A DNA stretch of 52,774 nucleotides from Erysipelotrichaceae bacterium. GTDB taxonomy: Bacteria > Bacillota_I > Bacilli_A > Erysipelotrichales > Erysipelotrichaceae. The notes under the pieces are model-generated. The model searched no databases. It worked only from the letters and a program-made list of their open reading frames with translations, and was not told where the DNA came from. Of the stretch, positions 45,956 through 52,774 are shown piece after piece. The stretch spans positions 1-52,774 of the forward strand of contig JAFYHQ010000025.1 in NCBI GenBank assembly GCA_017539105.1, written 5' to 3'. The first letter of the stretch is position 1. Each line of letters begins with the position of its first letter. Made by a program: the position numbers and the translations under genes.

Positions 45956-46362
45956 GCAAGAAGATCATCAGCTACATCTCGATCGCGGAACTGTTTATGG
46001 CATTCATTGCCTATTTTGCGTTTGCCTATCATTTCGAGACCGATCCGAAGATCATGAGGATACTGGCAAATACCGATGCGACAGCGACATTATTAAGGCT
46101 GTGCATCTACATCGTTCCTGGCATCAATCTGATCAATGGAATGTTCGGGATCATCTTTTCCAGCAAAGGTCTTTTATTCTTTGTGATGCTGTTGGAGATC
46201 CTGGCTGCTTATCTGACTTTAAGCTATACCGGAAAAAGCGATTTCATGAATGTGCTCGGCGTCATCATGATCGTGCTGGCAATCCTGGATATCGTATGTC
46301 TGATCTTCCATAAGCCGAAAAAGAAAGAGAAAACACCAAAGAAAAAGAAAAGTGCTGACTGA
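45952..46362 (+). CDS. Small membrane protein with Lys-rich tail
   Basis: A 136-residue protein with four hydrophobic segments (about 8-26, 45-65, 70-88, 100-118) and a C-terminal tail of mostly Lys (KPKKKEKTPKKKKSAD) that should sit in the cytoplasm and could touch nucleic acid or acidic lipid. It overlaps the cca stop by 4 bp (ATGA), so it is co-translated. No family recognised. A terminator overlaps its end. Confidence 0.7.
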   Translation: MSKKIISYISIAELFMAFIAYFAFAYHFETDPKIMRILANTDATATLLRLCIYIVPGINLINGMFGIIFSSKGLLFFVMLLEILAAYLTLSYTGKSDFMNVLGVIMIVLAILDIVCLIFHKPKKKEKTPKKKKSAD

Positions 46363-46378
46363 TTCAGCACTTTTTTCT
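46346..46378 (+). terminator. Terminator after the cca operon
   Basis: Stem AGTGCTGA / TCAGCACT (46351-46358, 46364-46371) with a 5-nt loop and TTTTTT; it overlaps the last codons of the membrane protein gene. Confidence 0.85.
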
Positions 46379-46389
46379 TATTCTATCGC

Positions 46390-47031
46390 TTATTTACGTT
46401 TCGCGTAGTCTTCGCTGATCGCTGCGCCCCAATCGGCACTGATGCACTTTTCTTTGCGATAATTTTTCACAGCTTTGTCAAGGGTCTCGAAATTCGTTTC
46501 GACTCCTTTGACATCACAAACAAAGTTGACTGAACGATCCGGTGCGATCCCGTAGTTTTTTGCGGTCTCTACGGCATCGATATTGGCGCCAAGGAACAGG
46601 AATTCCCATCCCTTTTCTTTCTGTTCGGAAACCATTTTCTTGACCTCATCCGAAGAATAGCGGTGCGAATCATTCTCCTGTCCATCCGTGATGATCACAA
46701 AGATCGTATTCTCCGGCACATCCTCTTCACGGATATACTTATGGACATTGCGGATATGATGGATCGCATCTCCCATCGCATCGATCAAGGCCGTACTGCC
46801 AGAAGGTACATATTCTTTTCTGGTCATCTCCGGGATCTCTTTCAATGAGACTCTGTCATGGATGACATTGCTCTGGCTGTTGAACAGAACAGTCGAAACC
46901 AGGCATTCGCCATCGACATCTTTCTGTTTCTCAATGAACGAGTTGAAACCGCCGATCGTATCATCTACCAATCCATGCATCGAACCGCTGCGGTCCAAAA
47001 TAAATACCAGTTCCGTTAAATCTTTCTTCAT
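46390..47031 (-). CDS. VWA-domain protein
   Basis: A 213-residue stand-alone von Willebrand factor A domain. The MIDAS motif DRSGSMHG is at about 13-20, the second site Thr in STALIDAMGDAIHH near 77-90, and the Asp in VIITDGQEN near 110-118, so it should bind Mg2+. No signal or membrane segment; cytoplasmic. Related to TerY-type and phage-defence-associated VWA proteins, but short and without other ter genes. Its gene follows that of a macro-domain protein in the same direction, separated by a terminator. GAAGGAGGAAAAGG precedes the ATG. Confidence 0.8.
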   Translation of the reverse strand: MKKDLTELVFILDRSGSMHGLVDDTIGGFNSFIEKQKDVDGECLVSTVLFNSQSNVIHDRVSLKEIPEMTRKEYVPSGSTALIDAMGDAIHHIRNVHKYIREEDVPENTIFVIITDGQENDSHRYSSDEVKKMVSEQKEKGWEFLFLGANIDAVETAKNYGIAPDRSVNFVCDVKGVETNFETLDKAVKNYRKEKCISADWGAAISEDYAKRK

Positions 47032-47077
47032 TTCCTTTTCCTCCTTCGTATCTCTACGATGTCATCTTACCTGATAG

Positions 47078-47107
47078 AGAAAAAGAAAAGGTCGTCTGAC
47101 AGACGAC
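47078..47107 (-). terminator. Terminator of the macro-domain gene
   Basis: Perfect palindrome GTCGTCTG-A-CAGACGAC at 47091-47107, followed on the reverse strand by TTTTCTTTTT, 3 bp after the stop at 47110. Read-through into the VWA gene is possible since there is little room for a separate promoter. Confidence 0.75.
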
Positions 47108-47109
47108 AT

Positions 47110-48183
47110 TTAACAGCCCAGTATTTTCTGATCTTGCTCAAAGAGGATCTCATTGATCCGGAAGATATCATAGATCTTATTTTCGATACAGTATCGGATG
47201 ATCAGATCGAACTTAAAGCTCTGACTTAATACGAAACCCGCCCGTTCCATCAGTGTATCGGTATCTTTCTGATTCAGTTTCATGCCGATCGCCAAGGCGG
47301 CAACGGTTTCTTTCTTCGGACGGTAATCCTTATTGTTTTTGATGTGATTGAAATGTTTGCGATCGATATTGGCTTTCTTATAGACTTCCGGATCGGTCAG
47401 TCCCCGTTCATCGATCATGCGGATCAGACATTCGGAAAAGGATTCATCCGGTTCGAAACGGGCATCTGTCGCAAAGGCGTACAGATCCATCGATTCCATT
47501 TCGGCTTCTTTATGCGATGTCTTTATTTCATGATAGATGAAGGATGATTCTATTTTGGATTCCGGTTCGACTGACTGCGCTTTCTTCCTTTTCGGACGAT
47601 AGGAGACCGTACTCAGAGACTGACTTGGCTTTGCGGCATTATCATACTGTACCGGAGCCAGGATCCCATCCAGATAGTCATGGATATCGGTATAAAGCCT
47701 GCTTGCGGTATCGAACGCATCTTTGCTGTAGACCAGCAGATAGACCTGCATCTCGTGCTCCAGCAGGAAACCGGTGATCGTATCGGTAGCGATTCTGAGC
47801 GCTTCGCCTTTCGGGAAGGCGAAAGTTCCTGAAGAAATCAAAGGAAAAGCGATCGATTCCAGATGCAGCGAATCAGCCAGTTCCAGGCTCTTGCGGTAGC
47901 AGGATGCCAACAGTTCATTCTCGTTGTGCAGGCCATCTTTATAGACAGGTTCGCAGGTATGGATGATATAGGAAGCATTCTCAAAATCATAAGCATCCGT
48001 GACAACGGCATCGCCTACGGATAAATGGCCGATCTTTGCACAGCGTTCGTCCAGACGTTTTCCCGAGAGTTCATGAATCAGTTCATCCGTTCCTCCGGAA
48101 CCTGAAAAAGAACTGTCGGTCGGACATACGATCGCATCTGCTTTGATCCTGCGTATATCGTTTCTGCTTATTACTAATGGCAT
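47110..48183 (-). CDS. Macro domain protein with C-terminal helical/HTH-like domain
   Basis: 357 residues from ATG 48181-48183, with GAGGG upstream; the ORF extends 16 codons further but without ribosome site. N-terminal macro domain (about 1-150): NDIRRIKADAIVCPTDSSF, GSGGTDELIH, the ADP-ribose loop region HLSVGDAVVTDAYDFE, and FPLISSGTFAFPKGEA. A low-complexity linker follows, then a C-terminal domain (about 245-357) with FSECLIRMIDERGLTDPEVYKKANIDRKHFNHIKNN, here cited in pieces (SECLIRMIDERG; YKKANIDRKHFN), that reads like a helix-turn-helix. Macro domains bind or remove ADP-ribose. The link of an ADP-ribose reader to a putative DNA- or RNA-binding domain and to a VWA gene suggests a stress or defence sensor; unproven. 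Confidence 0.8.
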   Translation of the reverse strand: MPLVISRNDIRRIKADAIVCPTDSSFSGSGGTDELIHELSGKRLDERCAKIGHLSVGDAVVTDAYDFENASYIIHTCEPVYKDGLHNENELLASCYRKSLELADSLHLESIAFPLISSGTFAFPKGEALRIATDTITGFLLEHEMQVYLLVYSKDAFDTASRLYTDIHDYLDGILAPVQYDNAAKPSQSLSTVSYRPKRKKAQSVEPESKIESSFIYHEIKTSHKEAEMESMDLYAFATDARFEPDESFSECLIRMIDERGLTDPEVYKKANIDRKHFNHIKNNKDYRPKKETVAALAIGMKLNQKDTDTLMERAGFVLSQSFKFDLIIRYCIENKIYDIFRINEILFEQDQKILGC

Positions 48184-48265
48184 CGTTTCCCTCGTAAATC
48201 CTTTACTATTATAACCGAAGCGGCTTTTCATGAAAACATGTGTCTTACTGACGGATACATAAAAC

Positions 48266-48274
48266 TGCTACAAT
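48266..48274 (+). promoter_or_regulatory. Extended -10 of the phosphoesterase gene, 6 nt before the ATG
   Basis: TGCTACAAT, an extended -10 element, six bases before ATG 48281. The AAGGA in between touches the start codon and is too near to act as a ribosome site, consistent with a leaderless mRNA. Confidence 0.5.
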
Positions 48275-48280
48275 AAGGAT

Positions 48281-49027
48281 ATGGGTTTATATGCGATCGG
48301 CGATCTTCATCTGCATTTCCAGTCGGAACTGAAAGCGCAGGCACAGCTGAATGATCCGGTATGGATCGATCATGAAGAAAGATTCATGGCCAACTGCAAA
48401 GATCTCATCTCGGATGATGATACTTTGGTTCTGGTCGGCGATCACAGCTGGGGCAAGGACCTTTCGGAATGCGAAGAAGACTTTGCTTATATCAGACAGC
48501 TGCCCGGAAGAAAGATCCTCACCAGAGGCAATCACGACATGTTCTGGGATGCGAAGAAGACAAAGAAACTCAATGATCTGTTTCAGCCGGAACTCACCTT
48601 CCTGCAGGATGGATTCGAGATATACAAAGACTACGCTTTGGTCGCAACCAAGGGCTATACATTCGAAGGGCCTTACTATATCGACCAGAGAGGCCAGATC
48701 ATCGGTTATGATGAAAGCAACAAGGAACACGCAGACAAGCTGGTCAAACGGGAAGCGGAACGGATCAGAAAATCACTGGATGCGGCAATGGCTGCGGGAT
48801 ATACGAAAATCATCCTGTTTCTGCACTATCCGCCTACCAATGTCATGGAGAAAGAAAGCGTCTTTACCGATCTTGCTGCTGCTTATCATGTCGAACAGGT
48901 CATTTATGCGCACTGCCATGGAGAACGCCGTTTCAAAGACAGCATCCAAGGCATGTATAAAGGCAGACTCTATCGTTTGGTTTCCGGCGACTATCTCAAC
49001 TGGGAGCCATTGAAGATCCTTGACTGA
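48281..49027 (+). CDS. Calcineurin-like metallophosphoesterase
   Basis: A 248-residue phosphoesterase. AIGDLHLHF (DxH, residues 6-14), GDHSWG (GDxxx, near 55), TRGNHDMFWD (GNHD, near 80), FLHYPPTN near 180 and YAHCHGERR (GHxH-like, near 207) give the two-metal site. Soluble, no signal. The substrate cannot be told (phosphodiester, nucleotide or protein). Monocistronic, with its own -10 box and terminator, divergent from the macro-domain gene. Confidence 0.88.
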   Translation: MGLYAIGDLHLHFQSELKAQAQLNDPVWIDHEERFMANCKDLISDDDTLVLVGDHSWGKDLSECEEDFAYIRQLPGRKILTRGNHDMFWDAKKTKKLNDLFQPELTFLQDGFEIYKDYALVATKGYTFEGPYYIDQRGQIIGYDESNKEHADKLVKREAERIRKSLDAAMAAGYTKIILFLHYPPTNVMEKESVFTDLAAAYHVEQVIYAHCHGERRFKDSIQGMYKGRLYRLVSGDYLNWEPLKILD

Positions 49028-49060
49028 AACAATGCAGACATTTGTCTGCATTGTTTTTTA
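49027..49060 (+). terminator. Terminator after the phosphoesterase gene
   Basis: Stem AAACAATGCAGACA / TGTCTGCATTGTTT with a T-tract, right after the stop codon. The convergent C39-like gene ends 20 bp further on and may use the same hairpin. Confidence 0.85.
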
Positions 49061-49076
49061 TGATTTCAGATATTTC

Positions 49077-49931
49077 TTATCTTTTCTGATCCTGATAATC
49101 AGGCAATATTTCCACCTTCAGATCAGAATTCCAGGTGCAGGAATCCGCATAAGCGATGCATGTCTTGACATGTTTCGTCTGATCCATCGAAGCATACAAA
49201 GCATATTCGTTATGAACCAGTGCCGGAGCTTCCTCAGTCAGAACGACCCAAGGCATGAAAGTTTCTTCATTGTCGCTGTATCCTCTGGTCGGATCGGCCG
49301 CATAAAAGTCCGATGCTTTCAGTTTCTGATAATCCGCATCCATCCTGTGTCCGATCAGCAATACATAATGATCCCCTGTCGTTCTGCTGTATTCCTCATG
49401 TCCGGGAATATAGGCATAAGTCCCGCTGGTAAACAGGATCACCGGTCTTCCCGCTTCGATCTCGTCATACGCTTTCTGCAAGACTTTCTCTAACGGATCG
49501 GATAAAGCGACATCCTCATAATCTGCCAGACGCCAGACCGCGCCATCGCCGTCGTAATAGTCGTACGGATCTGCGGTCTTGCCATCCAGGATCCCTCTGG
49601 CATACGCCAGACAGAAAATGCTACACAGATATTCATCTTGCTGTCCTACCTGAAGGATCAGACGCCGATCGAAATCCAGCATTCTGTATAAAGTTCCGTT
49701 TTCATTCGGATCATTGGCGATCAGTTCGATCCCGTTCTGTTCCGTTACGACCGTCGTTTCTGTTTCGTTTTCCGAAACCGTTTCTTCTTTTGAATCATTC
49801 TGGACTGCATTCGTACTCTGCCCTATCGTGACAGGATCGTCCAGCATCGCAGGAAAAAACACATTCTTAAAAAAGAAAACAGTAAACGCCAGCACTCCCA
49901 GCAATATCAGTCCCAATAGAATCTTTTTCAT
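49077..49931 (-). CDS. C39-like cysteine peptidase, membrane-anchored
   Basis: 284 residues from ATG 49929-49931, spaced 5 nt from AAAGG; the open frame begins at a TTG at 49949 and another ATG lies one codon earlier. One hydrophobic N-terminal helix anchors the protein with its body outside. A Ser/Thr/Glu-rich linker (about 30-70) precedes a papain-fold domain: QQDEYLCSIFCLAY (Cys), GDHYVLLIG (His), AADPTRG (Asp). This is the C39-like peptidase pattern with an N-terminal Gln-x-x-x-Cys core. Substrate unknown. TATAAT at about 49958. Confidence 0.75.
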   Translation of the reverse strand: MKKILLGLILLGVLAFTVFFFKNVFFPAMLDDPVTIGQSTNAVQNDSKEETVSENETETTVVTEQNGIELIANDPNENGTLYRMLDFDRRLILQVGQQDEYLCSIFCLAYARGILDGKTADPYDYYDGDGAVWRLADYEDVALSDPLEKVLQKAYDEIEAGRPVILFTSGTYAYIPGHEEYSRTTGDHYVLLIGHRMDADYQKLKASDFYAADPTRGYSDNEETFMPWVVLTEEAPALVHNEYALYASMDQTKHVKTCIAYADSCTWNSDLKVEILPDYQDQKR

Positions 49932-49986
49932 CATAGCCTTTATTTCCAATTATGATTATAACTGAAGAAAATAAATTATAGAATCA

Positions 49987-50655
49987 TCAGCGATCTTTTA
50001 GTTCCGTATAGTCGTTGATCCGATCGATGACGATCTCATCCAGGATCGGCTTATGATCCTTGCGATAGATCTGTATCGCATTCCGACATCCTGCTTTTTT
50101 CGCATCCTGCACTCCGGTATCGCTGTCCTCGAACACCAGGCAGTCTTTCATTTCCAAGCTGATATTCTTAGCGCTTTTCAGATACATCGACACTTTATCG
50201 CTGTAACTGATGCAGTCGTCATAGACGATCTTATCCATATCGAACCATTCTCCCAACCCGAGATATTCGAAATAATAATCGAAATTCATTTTCGGAGCCA
50301 GAGAAGCGATATTGACCGGAATGCCTGCTGTTTTCAGATGATCCAGATAATCAGCCAGTCCCGGCACCAGGGAAAACATCTTCCGTTCCTTCGCAAGATG
50401 GATGTATATTTCTTCTTTTCTTGTCCATACGTCTCTGATCGTATCCGGATCGCAAGGAAGACACAGTTTCTGCAATATCCCTTTCGCAAACGATGTGTTC
50501 TGATAGGTTGCCATACCCTTTGAAAATACATTGAGATCGTCAACCTTTTCCTGACTCAGTTCATTGATGATCGCTAGCCATGCGATATCGTTGATTTCCT
50601 TATCGAAATACATCGTTCCATTGAAATCAAACAGAACGCCTTTATATCCTTTCAT
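49987..50655 (-). CDS. HAD-superfamily hydrolase with Asn in motif I
   Basis: A 222-residue HAD hydrolase of the beta-phosphoglucomutase-like (subclass I) group. Motif I reads DFNGT (D10 nucleophile, N12 where most have a second Asp), with a helical cap (about 17-85), motif II in NIASLAP, the lysine of motif III in SYSDKVSMYLK and motif IV VFEDSDTGVQDAKKAG. The D to N change at the acid/base position may weaken phosphate hydrolysis, although such DFNGT members exist. AAGGGGAAA precedes the ATG. Monocistronic. Confidence 0.8.
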   Translation of the reverse strand: MKGYKGVLFDFNGTMYFDKEINDIAWLAIINELSQEKVDDLNVFSKGMATYQNTSFAKGILQKLCLPCDPDTIRDVWTRKEEIYIHLAKERKMFSLVPGLADYLDHLKTAGIPVNIASLAPKMNFDYYFEYLGLGEWFDMDKIVYDDCISYSDKVSMYLKSAKNISLEMKDCLVFEDSDTGVQDAKKAGCRNAIQIYRKDHKPILDEIVIDRINDYTELKDR

Positions 50656-50816
50656 ATATTTCCCCTTGATTTTATGATAACCGAAAAAACGATTCGTTTA
50701 GGGATTTTTCACAGATGAAAGAGTTTTATCTACGCAACGTTTTATTCTGCAGCAGCATGAAAAAAACAGGTATAATTTATCTGTACAAACCTATCGGTTC
50801 ATAGAAAGGATTCCAT
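50656..50816. other. Divergent intergenic region with a promoter for the secreted protein
   Basis: 161 bp between the HAD gene and the secreted-protein gene. TATAAT lies at 50771-50776 on the forward strand, without a strong -35, and GAAAGGA precedes the ATG at 50817. No other structure is visible. Confidence 0.5.
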
Positions 50817-52774
50817 ATGAAAAAAGAGACAAGACAAAGATTATCCAGTCTTCTGCTTGTTGCTTTGATGCTTTTCGCAAGTCTGGCATCAAGAACCGCA
50901 CATGCAGAAGAAACTCTACTGAAAGGCGAAGGCTCCACAGTCAATGAAGAAACTTTTCAATCGACAATGGATGCAGATCTGCAATCAAGGACTGCAAGAT
51001 CAGCGATTCTTAAGCTCAATACCTATCAGGTTTCCTTTGATCTGATGGGCGTATCGGCGGAAGCAATCGATGTTCAGGAAGTTGCTGAAGGAGACAAAGC
51101 GATCAGACCTGACGATCCTGTGACAGAGGAAACGGATTTCACTTTTGCCGGATGGTATAAGAACGCGGTATGCACGGAAGCATGGGATTTCGATACGGAT
51201 ACGGTCACGCAGGATACCGTGATCTATGCGAAATGGACCCATGAACATGACGGCATCACGTTCATCGCCTACAACAAGAAAGACAGGCCTGTAAAAGGCA
51301 ACTATGTCTTGAGCGAAGATATTCAGACGAACCTGATGTGGGAATTTTACAGTCCGAATGATATCAATCTCTGTCTTCATGGCCATGAGATTTATTACGC
51401 GCATGAATCCTATGTACAGAGTTATGCCATAGAAGTCTACAAAGGAGTGACTCTCAGTCTCTATGACTGTCAGACAGTTCCCGGCAATATCCGTGCGATG
51501 GAAGGAAGCGGCATCTATGTCGGCCCGGGAGCAACCCTGAATATGTACAACGGAAGCGTATCCCATAACAGGAAAATGTCGAATTCGCCGACGAGCGGTT
51601 ATGGCGTCATTACATATGAGAACAGCAATGGCGATGGTATCTTCAATATGTATGGCGGTGTCATCGGAGATAATGACAACACAGGCGTTTACCTGTGGGG
51701 CGGCGGTATCTTCAATATGCATGGCGGCACGATCAGCGGAAACGGTCTGGTCAATGCATGTCATGGCGGCGGCGTTCACATCATGGGTGGCGGTACCATG
51801 AACATGAGTGCGGGAACGATCACCGGCAACAGCGTGCAAGCCACCAGCAACCACCGCGGAGGCGGCGTCCAGGTAGAAAGCGGCAAGTTCCATATCGTAG
51901 AAGCAGAAAACGGAATGACCGGTATCATCAATATTACCGGGAACAAAAACTACTCCGGCTGGACCGGAAATGTCGATGTCTGCAACAAGCCTATCTATGT
52001 CGAAGCACAGCTGAGTGCCGACAGCAAGATCGGTGTCTGGACTTCTGCGACACCGAACGCACAGATTCCGGATCAGTTTGAAGTCGTTCTGACCGATGGA
52101 CTTCTGAATAATGGAACACTGGATCATTTCCAGAGCGATATGCCATATCATCGCGACATGGATGACAACTATTTCCCATACAAGCTGACGATCAACGATG
52201 ATGGCGAGCTCGTATTGAGACAGGTCTTCCTGGTCGATTTCGATGCGAATGGCGGTACGGGAGAGATGGAAACGCAAGAATTCATAGCGGGTTATAACCC
52301 GCTTCCGGAATGCACTTTCACGCCACCGGAAGGAATGGTCTTCGATGTATGGACATCCACTATCGGCGTAGGCGGTCCTGCCGGCACACCGGCGTTCATC
52401 GATCGCGATTTGACGGACTTCACGATATTGCAAGCAACCTGGAAGGAAGCTCCGGTAAGCAATCATACCGTGACATTTGTTTCACCGAAGACCGCCGTAC
52501 CGGAAACGCAGACGGTTCAGCATGGCGAAAAAGCGACAAAACCGGCAAGCCCTGCTTTTGGCGATGAGGTAAACGATTATGATGAGACACATCTGTTGTT
52601 CGATGCCTGGTATACGAAGCCTGCAAGCGAAATGGCCAGCGGCGAAGCAAACAGTTTCAAATTTGATTTTGATACGCCGATTACAGAAGACGTGACTCTC
52701 TACGCGGCATATCGAGGCATTTGCAACGCGATCACATACGACCGGACATATCAGGTTAGAAACCAGGGCGGAAC
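50817..52774 (+). CDS. Secreted beta-helix/InlB-repeat protein, 3' end off window
   Basis: Open from ATG 50817 (ribosome site AAAGGATT) to the end of the window, 652 codons with no stop. A signal peptide (MKKETRQRLSSLLLVALMLF... ending AHA/EE near residue 30) marks it as exported. An InlB/Listeria-Bacteroides repeat lies at about 75-140 (TFAGWYKNAVCTEAWDFDTD, YAKWT). A Gly-rich right-handed beta-helix (about 220-360) has repeats of the FNMYGGVI / FNMHGGTI / MNMSAGTI kind. Further repeats start at VDFDANGGTG (about 478) and at VTFVSPKTAV (about 548). It is probably a surface adhesin or glycan-binding protein; a wall anchor would lie beyond the window. The long reverse-strand ORF at 51000-52466 is a shadow of it. 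Confidence 0.85.
   Translation, partial: MKKETRQRLSSLLLVALMLFASLASRTAHAEETLLKGEGSTVNEETFQSTMDADLQSRTARSAILKLNTYQVSFDLMGVSAEAIDVQEVAEGDKAIRPDDPVTEETDFTFAGWYKNAVCTEAWDFDTDTVTQDTVIYAKWTHEHDGITFIAYNKKDRPVKGNYVLSEDIQTNLMWEFYSPNDINLCLHGHEIYYAHESYVQSYAIEVYKGVTLSLYDCQTVPGNIRAMEGSGIYVGPGATLNMYNGSVSHNRKMSNSPTSGYGVITYENSNGDGIFNMYGGVIGDNDNTGVYLWGGGIFNMHGGTISGNGLVNACHGGGVHIMGGGTMNMSAGTITGNSVQATSNHRGGGVQVESGKFHIVEAENGMTGIINITGNKNYSGWTGNVDVCNKPIYVEAQLSADSKIGVWTSATPNAQIPDQFEVVLTDGLLNNGTLDHFQSDMPYHRDMDDNYFPYKLTINDDGELVLRQVFLVDFDANGGTGEMETQEFIAGYNPLPECTFTPPEGMVFDVWTSTIGVGGPAGTPAFIDRDLTDFTILQATWKEAPVSNHTVTFVSPKTAVPETQTVQHGEKATKPASPAFGDEVNDYDETHLLFDAWYTKPASEMASGEANSFKFDFDTPITEDVTLYAAYRGICNAITYDRTYQVRNQGG

Noticed and set aside
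51000-52466. 488-codon reverse-strand ORF
   Set aside because: The forward frame over the same DNA has a signal peptide, InlB repeats and a Gly-rich beta-helix and begins with a ribosome site; the reverse product has no recognisable domain and reads as low-quality sequence.

Overview
The window reads as a chromosomal segment of a low-to-moderate G+C Bacillota, most likely class Erysipelotrichia. This rests on the Gram-positive helicase-loading pair DnaB/DnaI, an hrcA-grpE-dnaK-dnaJ heat-shock operon with CIRCE operators, an RNase J, a proofreading-dead PolA, a Gram-positive type peptide deformylase, many lipoproteins and strong AGGAGG ribosome sites. No rRNA, tRNA, CRISPR array, transposase or phage gene was recognised.

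Layout. 0-6.4 kb: the 3' part of an ABC uptake operon diverges from a Crp/Fnr-type regulator that is followed by threonine aldolase. Convergent to these are kbl and tdh, then an S66 LD-carboxypeptidase. 6.4-8.1 kb: a cold-shock protein, two paralogous small membrane proteins and a lipoprotein VanX-type dipeptidase. 8.2-15.5 kb: heat-shock block clpB, dnaJ, dnaK, grpE, hrcA, with grpE interrupted by an in-frame TAA. 15.7-18.5 kb: ftsW/rodA-rsmD-coaD, divergent from def. 18.5-28.9 kb: RNase J, convergent to a tightly overlapping seven-gene operon trmB, ZnuA-like lipoprotein, polA, mutM-coaE fusion, dnaB, dnaI, pfkA. 28.9-35.1 kb: an accessory region with a HicB/DinB-like protein, a 1196-residue lipoprotein metallopeptidase, a DUF3267-like membrane metalloprotease and a broken CPBP/ABC chimera, with three copies of a related sequence downstream of successive genes. 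35.2-44.8 kb: flavin-binding protein, MFS carrier, nucleoside phosphorylase, PrsW-type protease, an operon of GH13 glucosidase, nucleoside hydrolase and solute-binding protein, then pnp. 44.8-52.8 kb: cca and a small membrane protein, VWA and macro-domain proteins, a metallophosphoesterase, a C39-like peptidase, a HAD hydrolase and the start of a large secreted beta-helix/InlB-repeat protein that runs off the window.

Functional links. Threonine can be cleaved directly (aldolase) or through Tdh/Kbl, and the aldolase is probably co-transcribed with the regulator. The regulator has a Crp-like RETxxR recognition helix, and a near-consensus Crp-type site lies at its own start and about 41.5 bp upstream of the predicted start of the divergent ABC operon. 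HrcA probably controls both its own operon (two CIRCE-like sites around a near-consensus promoter) and clpB (one site over the -10). The trmB-pfkA operon joins replication initiation, DNA repair, CoA synthesis and glycolysis.

The observations I rate highest are the in-frame stop in grpE, the MutM-CoaE fusion, the palindromic Crp site, five genes with a -10 box only 6-8 nt before the start codon and no ribosome site (possible leaderless mRNAs), and the repeated 3' element in the protease-rich accessory region. All functional statements are from reading the sequence; no database search was possible.
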